A stretch of DNA of 64,000 nucleotides, taken from assembly GCA_038900335.1 (NCBI GenBank), contig JBBMRB010000013.1:1-64000 (forward strand), given 5' to 3'. Source of the DNA: Rs1 sp038900335 (lineage in GTDB: Bacteria > Pseudomonadota > Gammaproteobacteria > Pseudomonadales > Balneatricaceae). Position numbers and translations under genes: made by a program. Shown here piece by piece: positions 9,779-18,159 of the stretch; position 1 is the stretch's first letter, and each line of letters opens with the position of its first letter. The notes beneath the pieces were generated by a model. The model was not told the DNA's origin. It made no database searches and saw nothing but the letters and a program-made list of their open reading frames with translations.

Positions 9779-11155
9779 TTACAAAACAATGAGGCTCGCG
9801 ACTAAGTATGCCACAAACGTAAGAGCGCCACCAAATAATGCATATGGCAGCTGCGTTTTAACGTGAGTGAGCAAATCACACCCTGAGGCAAGAGCCGATA
9901 CCGCACTGGTATCAGATATGGGAGAGCAGTGATCGCCAAAGATACCACCACCCAAAATAGCCCCTATTACCAGCGATGGCGGCAAACCAAACGCTTGAAT
10001 AAGCGGCACACCAATGGGGATTAATATCGCAAATGTGCCCCACGATGTACCTGTCGTAAACGACATCACAGCACCGGTTAAAAACAGCACAGGTACAATT
10101 AAGTAAATTGGCAGATAGCCGCCAACTAGTGAGGCGACAAATACACCAGTACCCAGTTCTTTTAAGCTTGCCCCTAATGTCAGTGAAAGCAGCACGATAG
10201 CCACTAACGGCATTAGCTCACCCATACCTTTAAAGCCGGTATCAACCAGTTGATGGTGAGTAAATTGGCGCGAGCCCATCATTAAAAGATAAGCGACCAC
10301 AATCGCTAAAACTGTAGCATACAATACCGATTTAGAGCCGCTACCTGCTGCCAATACGCCATTACCGGTGTAATACATAAAACCAACCATGCTGGCAATT
10401 AACGTAATGAGTGGGATTAACATGTAACGGGCTTTAGAGCCTGTTATTTCTTCTTTTAAGTCGGTTGTTTGCAGCGCTAGCTTTTGCTCGGCTTGTTTCA
10501 TTGGGCCATGCACTTTATCAAAAGCAATGGTATAAAAAACGATAACTAAGGTGATGATGGCGTAAAAATTATACCCGACACTGCCCCACAATACTGATAC
10601 TGCTGGCTCACCTAATTCGTAATTACTTAATAAGCCAAGTACAAACGCACCCCAGCCATTAAGTAATATTAAAATACACACCGGCGCACTGGTACTATCG
10701 ATTATGTAGGCTAAGCGGGCACGGCTCATTTTAAATTTATCGAACAGGCCGCGCGATAAAATACCCGCAGTCAAGACGCTCAGATTTGATTCTATAAATA
10801 CCGCTATACCGGTAAACATCGTTAAAAAGCCAACTTGGCGCTTACTTTTTGCAATGCCCTTGTTCATTAGCAGATTGACAGTTGCAGTCACGCCGCCAGA
10901 TTCGCGAATGTAGGCAAGCAGCGCACCAATTAAAATACTGAAGATTAAAAGACGTGCATTACCAGGTGAGCTTGCAATTGAAATAATACGCTCAATGGTA
11001 TTTAAAAAAGTATCAAACAAGCTATTACCTTCGCCTTGCACAGCGAGTAAAAACTCTGAAGAAGCAATAGCAAACAGTAGCGCCATAATGACTTCTTTGC
11101 GCCAAAATACGATAATAATCGCAATTAGCGGGGGTAAAATAGAATACCAATGCAT
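9779..11155 (-). CDS. NhaC-family Na+/H+ antiporter
   Basis: This integral inner-membrane protein of 458 residues has about 11-12 hydrophobic segments. Family features include GNARLLIFSILIGALLAYIRESGG, FIESNLSVLTAG, the Asp/Ser-rich IDSTSAPVCI, and GGGIFGDHCSPISDTSAVSA near the C-terminus. Members exchange Na+ for H+ or organic anions for cations, and are common in marine bacteria. Some NhaC-like proteins carry dicarboxylates or amino acids instead, so the substrate is not certain. It is monocistronic, with its own terminator. Confidence 0.85.
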   Translation of the reverse strand: MHWYSILPPLIAIIIVFWRKEVIMALLFAIASSEFLLAVQGEGNSLFDTFLNTIERIISIASSPGNARLLIFSILIGALLAYIRESGGVTATVNLLMNKGIAKSKRQVGFLTMFTGIAVFIESNLSVLTAGILSRGLFDKFKMSRARLAYIIDSTSAPVCILILLNGWGAFVLGLLSNYELGEPAVSVLWGSVGYNFYAIITLVIVFYTIAFDKVHGPMKQAEQKLALQTTDLKEEITGSKARYMLIPLITLIASMVGFMYYTGNGVLAAGSGSKSVLYATVLAIVVAYLLMMGSRQFTHHQLVDTGFKGMGELMPLVAIVLLSLTLGASLKELGTGVFVASLVGGYLPIYLIVPVLFLTGAVMSFTTGTSWGTFAILIPIGVPLIQAFGLPPSLVIGAILGGGIFGDHCSPISDTSAVSALASGCDLLTHVKTQLPYALFGGALTFVAYLVASLIVL

Positions 11156-11331
11156 AAAAATTGACCTTAAATAGGAGCGCGTTTTAACGCTTATGAGTTA
11201 AGCCTTATGACATAAACAGGCTTAGTTTTGTAAGGCGCCTAGCTTAATTGATTGCCCTTGCCAAGTCACTGGTAAATAGGCGCTGTGTGAAGTATTGATA
11301 GCAAAATTTATTTAATAAAAAGCAGACCAAC

Positions 11332-11478
11332 AAACATCGCTCAAATCAGCTACCCATATGCCCCAGCATGCCTAGCAAGAAGCCTAAAATGGCACCCATT
11401 GCGGGCAGCCAATGCTTGTCTAACTTTGCTTGCGGAGCTGTATCTTGAAAAACCGAATATAAAATACCGCCACCTGCG
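11332..11478 (-). repeat. Partial duplicate of the ZIP gene 3' end (copy A)
   Basis: This 147-bp stretch matches 12428-12574 in the same orientation without gaps. I count 4 mismatches, about 97% identity. It corresponds to the last 45 or so codons of the ZIP transporter gene plus about 14 nt past its stop, and has no start or upstream part, so it is a gene fragment. The two copies bracket the lipoprotein gene at 11649-12242. Beyond 11478 similarity stops abruptly. Confidence 0.95.
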
Positions 11479-11589
11479 GCATAGCCATTAAAACCTCACT
11501 AATGGCTCATAGAAGTGCACACAGAACTATTTTTAGCAATATTTTCCCCTAATCTGGAAACGGCTACGCCCTTAGGATGTAACTATAAA

Positions 11590-11622
11590 GAAATACAATA
11601 TTAGCTAATTAAAAATATTGTA
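11590..11622 (-). terminator. AT-rich hairpin after the lipoprotein gene
   Basis: Inverted repeat AATACAATATT / AATATTGTATT with an 11-nt loop, starting about 27 nt past the lipoprotein stop. The T tract on the minus strand is weak (ATTTCTTTAT), so termination is only likely, not clear. Confidence 0.4.
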
Positions 11623-11648
11623 TTCTTCTTGAATAATTACCTAATACT

Positions 11649-12242
11649 TTAAAACAACTCAACTTTTTTTGATGCCGGACTAGGTAGTTTATCATCTGAA
11701 TACTCGCCACAAATGGAGCCCATTCCAAGCAATCTAGCATTATTCGCTAATCCATGCCTTGCTGAAACCCGACTAACGGCATCTTCACATTTATGCCATT
11801 CATCTTTGTTACCAAGTAAGTAATCTATCCTAGAATAAAAAAGGTCATAAACATAAGGATAATCTGGCTTTCCGATTTTTCCAACAGGGAGGCCCAAAGT
11901 AAATAGGCTTTGATTAATTTCAGTTTCTTTTATATCTAATCGAGAACGTGTTAAGCCATTCTTTTCTTGTGCAACAAAATTAAATGTATAATTATCTATA
12001 TTAGATTTAACTACATAATAAGCTAGCGATCTTCTTGTGGCATTAAAACCATCTAAAGTATTTTCAAAACTCACATCACTAGGATCTGAAAGCCTAATAA
12101 CTTCTCTAGCGGCGGCAATAACTTGTTCTTTACTTTGATTATTATATTCTCTTAGCTTCCATTCTTCCTGTGATATATCTGGGCGCTGACTTGCACACCC
12201 AGCCAAAACTAAAGTAGATAAAACTATTACCACTCTACTCAT
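11649..12242 (-). CDS. Orphan lipoprotein of unknown function
   Basis: The 197-residue protein begins with a lipoprotein signal peptide and lipobox (VLAGC, Cys at about 15), so it is probably lipid-anchored in the outer or inner membrane. I do not recognise the mature domain. It contains a repeated EVIRLSDPSDVSFENTLDG-like segment and two Cys near the C-terminus (HKCED, GSICGE) that could form a disulfide. AGGAG lies well placed before the ATG. The gene is AT-richer than its neighbours and is bracketed by two copies of the ZIP gene 3' end, which suggests it arrived by insertion or duplication. Confidence 0.8.
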   Translation of the reverse strand: MSRVVIVLSTLVLAGCASQRPDISQEEWKLREYNNQSKEQVIAAAREVIRLSDPSDVSFENTLDGFNATRRSLAYYVVKSNIDNYTFNFVAQEKNGLTRSRLDIKETEINQSLFTLGLPVGKIGKPDYPYVYDLFYSRIDYLLGNKDEWHKCEDAVSRVSARHGLANNARLLGMGSICGEYSDDKLPSPASKKVELF

Positions 12243-12427
12243 TTACTACTCCTAATATTACTTATTTATTTTAAATCTCAGCATCTTTTAACACACATTA
12301 ATATTAACATGAAATATCATGTTTGAATTTTATCAAAAATTAACATTATGTTTATTTCAATTTTGCAATTTTTACTCAGTCGCTAACTATTTATCACCGA
12401 CTTCTCTTTATTACCTAATGTAGTTAA

Positions 12428-12574
12428 AAACATCGCTCCAATCAGCTACCCATATGCCCCAGCATGCCTAGCAAGAAGCCTAAAATGGCACCCATTGCGG
12501 GCAGCCAATGCTTGTCTAACTTTGCTTGCGGTGCTATATCTTGAAAAACCGAATATAAAATACCACCACCTGCG
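12428..12574 (-). repeat. ZIP gene 3' end (copy B, inside the intact gene)
   Basis: This is the partner of the fragment at 11332-11478. It forms the end of the full ZIP gene. The two copies are direct repeats 1,096 bp apart, start to start. Confidence 0.95.
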
Positions 12575-13158
12575 AACAGCATAATTGAAGATATTGCCTG
12601 TGGCGCATCTGCTAGATACCAAAAACCGATCACACCCGCTACTGGCCCTATCAGCGACATAGCAAAAAACGTAGTGATAATGCGCTTACTGCTCAGTTTA
12701 GATGACTCTTTAAGCTCATAGTAGGCATTAAACCCTTCAGGTAGGTTTTGCAGTGTCATCAGCAGCGCTAGCAAGAAAGCACTTGAGCTACCTAACGCGA
12801 CAGCTGCTCCTAGTGCTAGCGCCTCTGGAATAAAATCTGCGAGCATTGCCACAAGTTGGCTAGCCGTGCTGTTTAGTTTAAACAGCGCTATATCAAAAAG
12901 CATAAAGGCAGTGCTGCCCGCTAAAAAATAGACACTGGCGCTAACCATGCTTTGATTTTCTAACCCTTGGGGTACCAAAATTAAGGCGACAGCCGATAAT
13001 AGCGCGCCACCACCAAAGGCAATAACGCCATGCTTAATCTCACTGATTTTCCACGACAGTGCATATTGCGCGACGTTAGCGATAATAGCCCCGATAGGCA
13101 TAGCGAGCCCTGCCAATAACGTTAAAGCAATAAGCTGATAAATTAAAACACTGTCCAT
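12442..13158 (-). CDS. Divergent ZIP-family metal transporter
   Basis: The protein has about 238 residues and seven to eight membrane segments. ZIP landmarks are HGVIAFGGGALLSA, ADFIPEALALGAA in segment 4, LQNLPEGFNAYYELK in segment 5, and LFAGGGILYSVFQDIAP. In canonical ZupT/ZIP proteins segments 4 and 5 carry HNxPEG; here the two metal-binding His positions are Asp and Gln while the Pro-Glu pairs remain. Metal specificity may therefore differ or be lost. I prefer the ATG at 13158; an in-frame GTG at 13182 is the other option. It follows the hydroxylase gene by about 20-50 nt on the same strand. Confidence 0.82.
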   Translation of the reverse strand: MDSVLIYQLIALTLLAGLAMPIGAIIANVAQYALSWKISEIKHGVIAFGGGALLSAVALILVPQGLENQSMVSASVYFLAGSTAFMLFDIALFKLNSTASQLVAMLADFIPEALALGAAVALGSSSAFLLALLMTLQNLPEGFNAYYELKESSKLSSKRIITTFFAMSLIGPVAGVIGFWYLADAPQAISSIMLFAGGGILYSVFQDIAPQAKLDKHWLPAMGAILGFLLGMLGHMGS

Positions 13159-13204
13159 TTCACAACACGCCTTGTCAGTCACAAATAAGATTACGTAAAA
13201 GCGA

Positions 13205-14482
13205 TTAACGCTCTCTTGCTAGATCGGGCAAAGGCCCTTGCATTCCCATCGCTAAAGCCATCACTTTTCTTTTGGCAAAAGGCAGTTTACCGGCGGCACC
13301 TAAGCCAATATTACGAAGAATTTTTAACGGCGTAATATCATTATTAAACATATGATAAAAGCCATCCATAATTTGCATTACGGCTAAATTATGGTGACGC
13401 CTGCCGCGCTCATACTGCTGCAAAATTGACAGCGAAGCTATTTCAGTATCAGTGCTATGTGCATACTCATCTGCACTTTGGATATTAGCACCACATGCTT
13501 TGAGTAGTGTTTGTGCAAGCTCTGCTGCATCTAACAAACCAATATTAACCCCTTGCCCAGCGAGCGGGTGGATAATATGAGCGGCATCCCCTATTAATGC
13601 TAAGCCATCAAGCACATATTTTTTAGTGTGCTGCCTCTTTAATGGGAAGGCAGCTTTTGCCAATATTTTACTGACTGGCGCCAAACTTGCGGGAAAACGA
13701 CTAACGATGGCCGCTTTTAATTGCTCATCATCTAATTGTAATAATTGTTTTATTTTATCTGGGTGGTTATACCAAACTAACGAGCCTTTATTACCTGTTA
13801 ATGGCAAAAAAGCTAAGGGGCCTGTTGGGGTAAACTGTTGCCAGGTAATATCTTGTTGCTCGCTATCTAACTCAACGTTTATGACTAATGCACTTTGCTG
13901 ATAATCCCAACTGTGAATACCAATCCCTGCAGCGTTGCGCACAGCAGAATTACCGCCATCTGCACCAACCAATAATTTACCGACAATTTGCTCACCACTG
14001 GCAAGCTCAATCAAGCTGGCACCTGGGCAATAGTCAATACTGAGCGTTTTTTGATTAATTAAAGTGACATTATCCGCTTGCGCCATCTGCTCTAGTAGTG
14101 CTAGCTGAATAACTCTATTTTCCACAATATAACCCAGATGATTACCATGAGTATCATGTTGCTCTTTAGCTGGCTTCGCAAACATGGCAGCATCGAACAA
14201 AGTTGCCGCTTTTTCTTCGCTCATCTCCCATGTTTTTAAACGCTTATAAACACAGGCACGCCGATTAATAATACCATCCCAAGCGCCAATATTTTTTAAA
14301 ATATTTTCAGAGGCTATATTTAAAGCACTGACTCTTAAATCATGTATTTGATCATCTTTGAAAGGCTCAGGCAAAAAAGGCTCAACCACCGCCACTTTCA
14401 GCTTACTGCCCGCTAATGCACAGGCAAGCGTCGCGCCAACCATACCTGCGCCAACAATAATTAGATCAAATCTTGTGCTCAT
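13205..14482 (-). CDS. UbiH/UbiF/COQ6-family FAD monooxygenase
   Basis: This is a flavoprotein hydroxylase of 425 residues. The FAD dinucleotide fold is at the N-terminus (IIVGAGMVGATLACALAG), the DG motif is LVGADGGNSAVR, and the second FAD motif is ALIGDAAHIIHPLAGQGVN (about 295-313). Members hydroxylate the ubiquinone ring at C1, C5 or C6, so a step in ubiquinone synthesis is likely, but the exact position cannot be assigned without phylogeny. The interdomain helix carries about 25 extra residues with TDTEIASLS. It is transcribed just upstream of the ZIP gene. Confidence 0.85.
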   Translation of the reverse strand: MSTRFDLIIVGAGMVGATLACALAGSKLKVAVVEPFLPEPFKDDQIHDLRVSALNIASENILKNIGAWDGIINRRACVYKRLKTWEMSEEKAATLFDAAMFAKPAKEQHDTHGNHLGYIVENRVIQLALLEQMAQADNVTLINQKTLSIDYCPGASLIELASGEQIVGKLLVGADGGNSAVRNAAGIGIHSWDYQQSALVINVELDSEQQDITWQQFTPTGPLAFLPLTGNKGSLVWYNHPDKIKQLLQLDDEQLKAAIVSRFPASLAPVSKILAKAAFPLKRQHTKKYVLDGLALIGDAAHIIHPLAGQGVNIGLLDAAELAQTLLKACGANIQSADEYAHSTDTEIASLSILQQYERGRRHHNLAVMQIMDGFYHMFNNDITPLKILRNIGLGAAGKLPFAKRKVMALAMGMQGPLPDLARER

Positions 14483-14603
14483 ACCTGCCTCCTAAATAAT
14501 GTTTCATATTATACCTATTTTCATCAAATTAATTCATCACTTGACAAAAACTTGATAAAAAACAATCCTATGTATTAGAACGATAAAAACAAAGGGATTA
14601 CTG

Positions 14604-15029
14604 ATGTCTATTTGGCAAAAAGAGTTTGATTTAGCAGTACTTAATGCAACTTGTAATAACACGTTGATGGAACATTTAGATATAAAATTTACTGACTTTG
14701 GCGATGATTTTATCACTGCTACCATGCCGGTAGATCACCGAACTCACCAGCCAATGGGCCTATTACATGGTGGCGCCTCGGTGGTGTTAGCTGAAACACT
14801 TGGCAGCACCGCTGGAGCACTGGCCTGCCCGCAAGGCTTTTCTTGTGTCGGCTTAGAGATCAACGCCAACCATATACGCGGCGTTAAATCAGGCATTGTC
14901 ACCGGTATCACTAAAGCATTACACATCGGGCGAACAACCCAGCTGTGGGAAATAAAACTATATGATGAACAAATGAAAATGAGCTGTGTCTCGCGTATTA
15001 CACTCAGCGTGATTAAATACCCGCGCTAA
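14604..15029 (+). CDS. Hotdog-fold acyl-CoA thioesterase (YdiI/EntH/PaaI-like)
   Basis: This 141-residue hotdog thioesterase closely follows the E. coli YdiI/MenI and EntH pattern: ATMPVDHRTHQPMGLLHGGA, then SVVLAETLGS with the catalytic Glu, and GLEINANHIR. YdiI hydrolyses 1,4-dihydroxy-2-naphthoyl-CoA and other aromatic acyl-CoAs; EntH is a proofreading thioesterase. No menaquinone or siderophore genes are nearby, so the substrate is open. The gene diverges from the hydroxylase gene and converges on the MarR gene. Confidence 0.88.
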   Translation: MSIWQKEFDLAVLNATCNNTLMEHLDIKFTDFGDDFITATMPVDHRTHQPMGLLHGGASVVLAETLGSTAGALACPQGFSCVGLEINANHIRGVKSGIVTGITKALHIGRTTQLWEIKLYDEQMKMSCVSRITLSVIKYPR

Positions 15030-15044
15030 TGTGATACATATTAA

Positions 15045-15536
15045 CTAGTCTTCATTTTCATTCTCAGCTAGCCAACGTTGTAACAAACTGGCTAGCTGAA
15101 CTCTTTCGTCAATGCTGAGTGGCTTTAGCATCTGCTCTTCATTTTTTAAATGCTCTATATAAGCGCGATCAATCAATTCAACACCCTGCTCAGTTAACGA
15201 TATAGTACAGCTTCGCCTATCCTGCTCATTACTTTGCCTTAGCACCAAACCTCGATTTTCTAACTTATCTAAATTAGTGGTCATCGCACCTGAGGATAAC
15301 ATCGCGGATTGATAAAGTTGCGTGGGTGTTAACGCAATATTGTTGCGCCTTAGTGTTGCCAGAATATCAAACTCGATTGAGCTAATATCGTAAGAGCTAA
15401 AACCTGCTTGAATTTGTGGGCGCATAATTTTTTCTATGCGCGAGATTCGCCCAACAATACCGACAGGCGAGCTATCAAGTTCGGGCTTTAACGTCTGCCA
15501 TTGCGCCAATATATGATCAACATGATCTGTCTTCAT
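15045..15536 (-). CDS. MarR-family transcriptional repressor
   Basis: The 163-residue protein has the MarR winged helix: SSIEFDILATLRRNNIALTP, SSGAMTTNLDKLENRGLV in the recognition helix region, and QDRRSCTISLTEQGVELID in the wing. It is a dimeric cytoplasmic repressor by family. It diverges from an EamA exporter across 169 nt holding repeated TATCTTTT palindromes. Autoregulation and control of the exporter are the obvious inference; the effector is unknown. Confidence 0.9.
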   Translation of the reverse strand: MKTDHVDHILAQWQTLKPELDSSPVGIVGRISRIEKIMRPQIQAGFSSYDISSIEFDILATLRRNNIALTPTQLYQSAMLSSGAMTTNLDKLENRGLVLRQSNEQDRRSCTISLTEQGVELIDRAYIEHLKNEEQMLKPLSIDERVQLASLLQRWLAENENED

Positions 15537-15612
15537 TTGCTCTTCCTATTATATCTACGCTCTACCATCATCTATACAAGCCATGTTATCAATTAAGTCG
15601 TTGTTCGCATAT

Positions 15613-15630
15613 TATCTTTTTAAAAAGATA
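15613..15630. promoter_or_regulatory. Palindromic operator, probably for the MarR protein
   Basis: Perfect 18-bp palindrome TATCTTTTTAAAAAGATA, centred about 85 nt from the MarR start. Its half-site TATCTTTT recurs twice at 15657-15689. Size and symmetry suit a MarR dimer. Confidence 0.65.
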
Positions 15631-15656
15631 GTTGCAATCGACCAGGAAAGCTATAT

Positions 15657-15689
15657 TATCTTTTTGGAAAATTACTTTTTGAAAAGATA
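15657..15689. promoter_or_regulatory. Paired TATCTTTT half-sites next to the EamA start
   Basis: TATCTTTTTGGAAAA runs from 15657 and CTTTTTGAAAAGATA ends at 15689, together giving two inward-facing half-sites that match the 15613 palindrome. They lie just ahead of the EamA ribosome site (AAAGG at 15695-15699), where bound repressor would block transcription. Confidence 0.55.
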
Positions 15690-15705
15690 TCTATAAAGGC
15701 TACCA

Positions 15706-16572
15706 ATGAATTACTTAATCGCAATATCTGTACCGATATTATGGGGCACCAGCTACGCCATTATCGGCAGCTATTTGCTAGATATACCGCCGTTCTGGCT
15801 CGCTGTTTTAAGGGCATTACCTGCAGGCTTATTACTGTTATTACTAAAACCTAAACTCATCACATTACCCTTTAAGCACATGATGTTTATTAGTTTGGGT
15901 AATATCGCGCTATTTTTCCCCTTATTGATTACAGCTATTTATCTACTGCCAGGCTCAGTCGCTGGGACATTAGGCGCTACTTTTCCATTAGTGATGATGT
16001 TTTTTAACTGGTTAATTTATAAAGTAGTACCGCGTTTGAAAATCCTAATTAGCGCTGTTATTGGCTTAATCGGTGTCTGCTTTTTATTAAATCCCAATGC
16101 TGATGTCAATCTTTGGGGCGTGCTGGCCGCTTTCGCAGCGATCAGTGTTATGTCGATTACCTCTATCGCCATGAAGCGCTTAATCATTAATGATGTGATG
16201 AATGTTTCAGCTTGGCAGCTAATTATTGGCGGCTTATTAATGATCCCCTTTGCCTATACCGTGGCAGGCCCTTTTATTATTCCTGCAACACAGGCTTGGC
16301 CAGGTTTACTATGGCTAATAGTACTCAATACCTCTTACGGCTATTGGGCTTGGGTTCGCTCGGTCAAAACACTGGGCACAGAAACCATGGGGATTCTATC
16401 GCTGCTAAACCCACTCGTTGCGGTGGTTCTAGGGTTATATGTGATGCAAGAGGCACTAGACTCTTTACAAATCAGCGGTATCGTTTTGATTTTCTCAGCA
16501 CTTTTAATGTTAATGCCGATAAAAAAACTCATCGCAGCTAAAAATGTGGGCAAGGCATCTTGCACGAAATAA
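15706..16572 (+). CDS. EamA/DMT-family transporter
   Basis: This is a 288-residue inner-membrane transporter with ten hydrophobic segments in two EamA repeats. The first repeat begins IPILWGTSYAIIGSYLL and the second has NTSYGYWAWVRSVKTLGTE followed by LNPLVAVVLGLYVMQEAL. DMT exporters of this type move amino acids, purines or drugs. Divergence from a MarR gene with shared operators suggests expression induced by an exported compound. AAAGG at 15695-15699 supports the start. Confidence 0.85.
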   Translation: MNYLIAISVPILWGTSYAIIGSYLLDIPPFWLAVLRALPAGLLLLLLKPKLITLPFKHMMFISLGNIALFFPLLITAIYLLPGSVAGTLGATFPLVMMFFNWLIYKVVPRLKILISAVIGLIGVCFLLNPNADVNLWGVLAAFAAISVMSITSIAMKRLIINDVMNVSAWQLIIGGLLMIPFAYTVAGPFIIPATQAWPGLLWLIVLNTSYGYWAWVRSVKTLGTETMGILSLLNPLVAVVLGLYVMQEALDSLQISGIVLIFSALLMLMPIKKLIAAKNVGKASCTK

Positions 16573-16757
16573 TAAAACTTTGGACTATGCTGCTTGCTCA
16601 CTCATTAAGGTAGTGAAGATGGCCGAGCCACAAGATAAAGCAAAGCCTTATAGTATAATTGGCACTGGCATTTAAGTGGATAAGGACATTATTTAGATGC
16701 TGCAAAATAAGTACTGATTATAATGAGTAAAAGTGTTTATAGGTTTAAAAAGCCAAG

Positions 16758-16798
16758 AATCACCGCTACTTATATAACTAATATACGCGGTGATAAGT
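16758..16798 (-). terminator. Hairpin downstream of the lipoprotein gene
   Basis: Inverted repeat ATCACCGC / GCGGTGAT (16760-16767 and 16790-16797 approximately) with a 22-nt AT-rich loop. On the minus strand it is followed by TCTTGGCTTTTT. It may end the lipoprotein transcript, and it overlaps attC-like element A. Confidence 0.35.
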
Positions 16799-16841
16799 AT
16801 GCTTTAAGACTTGCTGTCCACCTCAGTACTTGTTGTTATAC
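16772..16841 (-). other. attC-like element A, overlapping the lipoprotein 3' end
   Basis: On the minus strand the element starts GTATAAC-AACAAG and ends GTTATAT, 70 bp. Between them the two arms are imperfectly complementary: GTACTGAGGTGG faces TATCACCGCGTAT, with a bulged G and a bulged A on one side. Outer core sites, short length, and one-sided bulges are hallmarks of integron attC sites, and the cassette gene ending inside the site is common. The cores are AT-rich and fit the GTTRRRY consensus only loosely, so chance remains possible. Confidence 0.35.
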
Positions 16842-17518
16842 TTTTTCATCAACAGCCTAATTAACTTTGGATCCGTATGGATACCAATAACTAAATTTGA
16901 ACCAGTAATTACTTTTTTACTACCGCCTGCTTGATTAAAATCAATATTAAAATCTGAGTTCAATTTCTTGATAACTTCTGGATCAATTTCTACTGCATTC
17001 TTAGAAGCATCAACAAGAATAAAGCTGACGTTAGCACTTAAAGTCGTGGTAATAACATCAAAATGTGTTCCGTCATCCATATATATTGCAATCTGATCTA
17101 CTAAATCAGAGTTATCCTTAAGAGCTGTTTTAACTGCAGTAAAAATAGTATTTTTTGCGATTACAGATGTCTTAGTATTAGTAAAATCTACCTGAACGCT
17201 TTCTGTAGAGGCAAACTCGTATTTTCCTTTTAGAATTTTACTTATTTCAGTCGCTAGAGTCGCTCTAATAGTACTTGTTTCGGTACTTGATATATTCCAC
17301 CCTTGAGATGTTGTCGCTTGATCCCAAGGTATATCAGGTTGAAATGTAATTGCAACTTTTCGCGGTTTAGAGTATATCTCTACGATTTGCCCTGATTTAA
17401 ACGAATTACTTGGAAATGGTAATTCAGTAAAGCCAGTGTGCTTCTCTAAACCTACTTTATTACTTGCACAACTTGCCAGCATAATTACAGCTATTAAAAC
17501 AAATATATATCTTTTCAT
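16823..17518 (-). CDS. Lipoprotein of unknown function
   Basis: The 231-residue protein starts MKRYIFVLIAVIMLASC, a clear lipoprotein signal with lipobox LASC. I do not recognise the mature part, which looks like a mixed alpha/beta domain with no conserved metal or catalytic motif. I chose the ATG at 17518 because AAGGAA lies upstream and the signal peptide starts there; the open frame extends to 17650 but that part overlaps a non-coding inverted repeat. It sits between two attC-like elements in the orientation expected for a cassette gene. Confidence 0.75.
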   Translation of the reverse strand: MKRYIFVLIAVIMLASCASNKVGLEKHTGFTELPFPSNSFKSGQIVEIYSKPRKVAITFQPDIPWDQATTSQGWNISSTETSTIRATLATEISKILKGKYEFASTESVQVDFTNTKTSVIAKNTIFTAVKTALKDNSDLVDQIAIYMDDGTHFDVITTTLSANVSFILVDASKNAVEIDPEVIKKLNSDFNIDFNQAGGSKKVITGSNLVIGIHTDPKLIRLLMKKYNNKY

Positions 17519-17590
17519 AGTAATGATTCCTTTATTTAAGCTCCCATAGAACATCCATGAACACTTGGGATTAATGCTCGCGACTACAAA

Positions 17591-17683
17591 ATATAACGCC
17601 TTTATAGCCGACAGAGCCTTGCGCAAAGCGCGCTTTAGACCGTCAGCCATGAAGTGGCGATGGTTGAAAAACTTGTTATAAGC
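17591..17683 (-). other. attC-like element B
   Basis: Read on the minus strand this 93-bp element begins TTATAACAAG and ends AAAGGCGTTATAT. Its interior holds a short hairpin (GCCA-CTTCA-TGGC) and the GC-rich palindrome AAAGCGCGCTTT. The TAACAAG start and GGCGTTA end resemble Vibrio-type attC sites. Complementarity between its two arms is only partial. It lies between the broken gene at 17794-18159 and the lipoprotein gene, both on the minus strand. Confidence 0.4.
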
Positions 17684-17793
17684 TAACCCGCAGAGCCAGA
17701 TGTATTAAAAACTTGCATGGTAGTTGCCCCATTTATTGGAAAAGCTTGGTCTGTACGGTGAGAATGACTTGAAGGGCTTAAACTAATTGAAGC

Positions 17794-18159
17794 TTATAGC
17801 CTAAAATTTTGTAGAATTCTTTTCCTCCTGGTAGCGCAAGCAATATCCCCTTTTTTATCTCTCAGTACGTTACCGACAAACCAGACTAAATTTTTTCCGT
17901 TAAATACGTACACATGTTAGCCGCCTGCATCGTCTTCACTCAGATATGCGCCAGGCTTATCAGATCATATATAATTTGTAAGTTCTTCGTTTAGTACAAT
18001 ATAGGCGACTGCCTCAACATTGCCGCAGAAAAGCGATATTTCATCACTTGCCAATGTGATGCTTGGCATTAGAAGTAATATTTTTATTTTTTTATCATCG
18101 ATGTCTCCAAGAGCTATAACACCAGTATAGTTTTCGCATTGGAGCGGAGCGTAAATAGG
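17794..18159 (-). pseudogene. Broken gene with two in-frame stops
   Basis: One minus-strand frame reads as plausible protein for about 120 codons: IALGDIDDKKIKILLLMPS, then FCGNVEAVAYIVLNEELTNY, stop, SDKPGAYLSEDDAGG, stop, HVYVFNGKNLVWFVGNVL, and a final stop at 17794-17796. The interrupting codons are TGA at 17965-17967 and TAA at 17917-17919. An ATG at 18069 is the only good start. The frame ends against the SRPBCC gene at its 5' side, so it may be truncated. I do not recognise the family. It could be a decayed cassette gene. Confidence 0.5.

Noticed and set aside
11479..11648. attC-like site next to the orphan lipoprotein at 11649
   Set aside because: I looked for a paired TATAAC and GTTATA around this gene and found none, so the ZIP-tail duplication needs another explanation.
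17519..17650. N-terminal extension of the lipoprotein to 17650
   Set aside because: The extension runs through an inverted-repeat element, and the lipoprotein signal peptide and its ribosome site clearly start at 17518.
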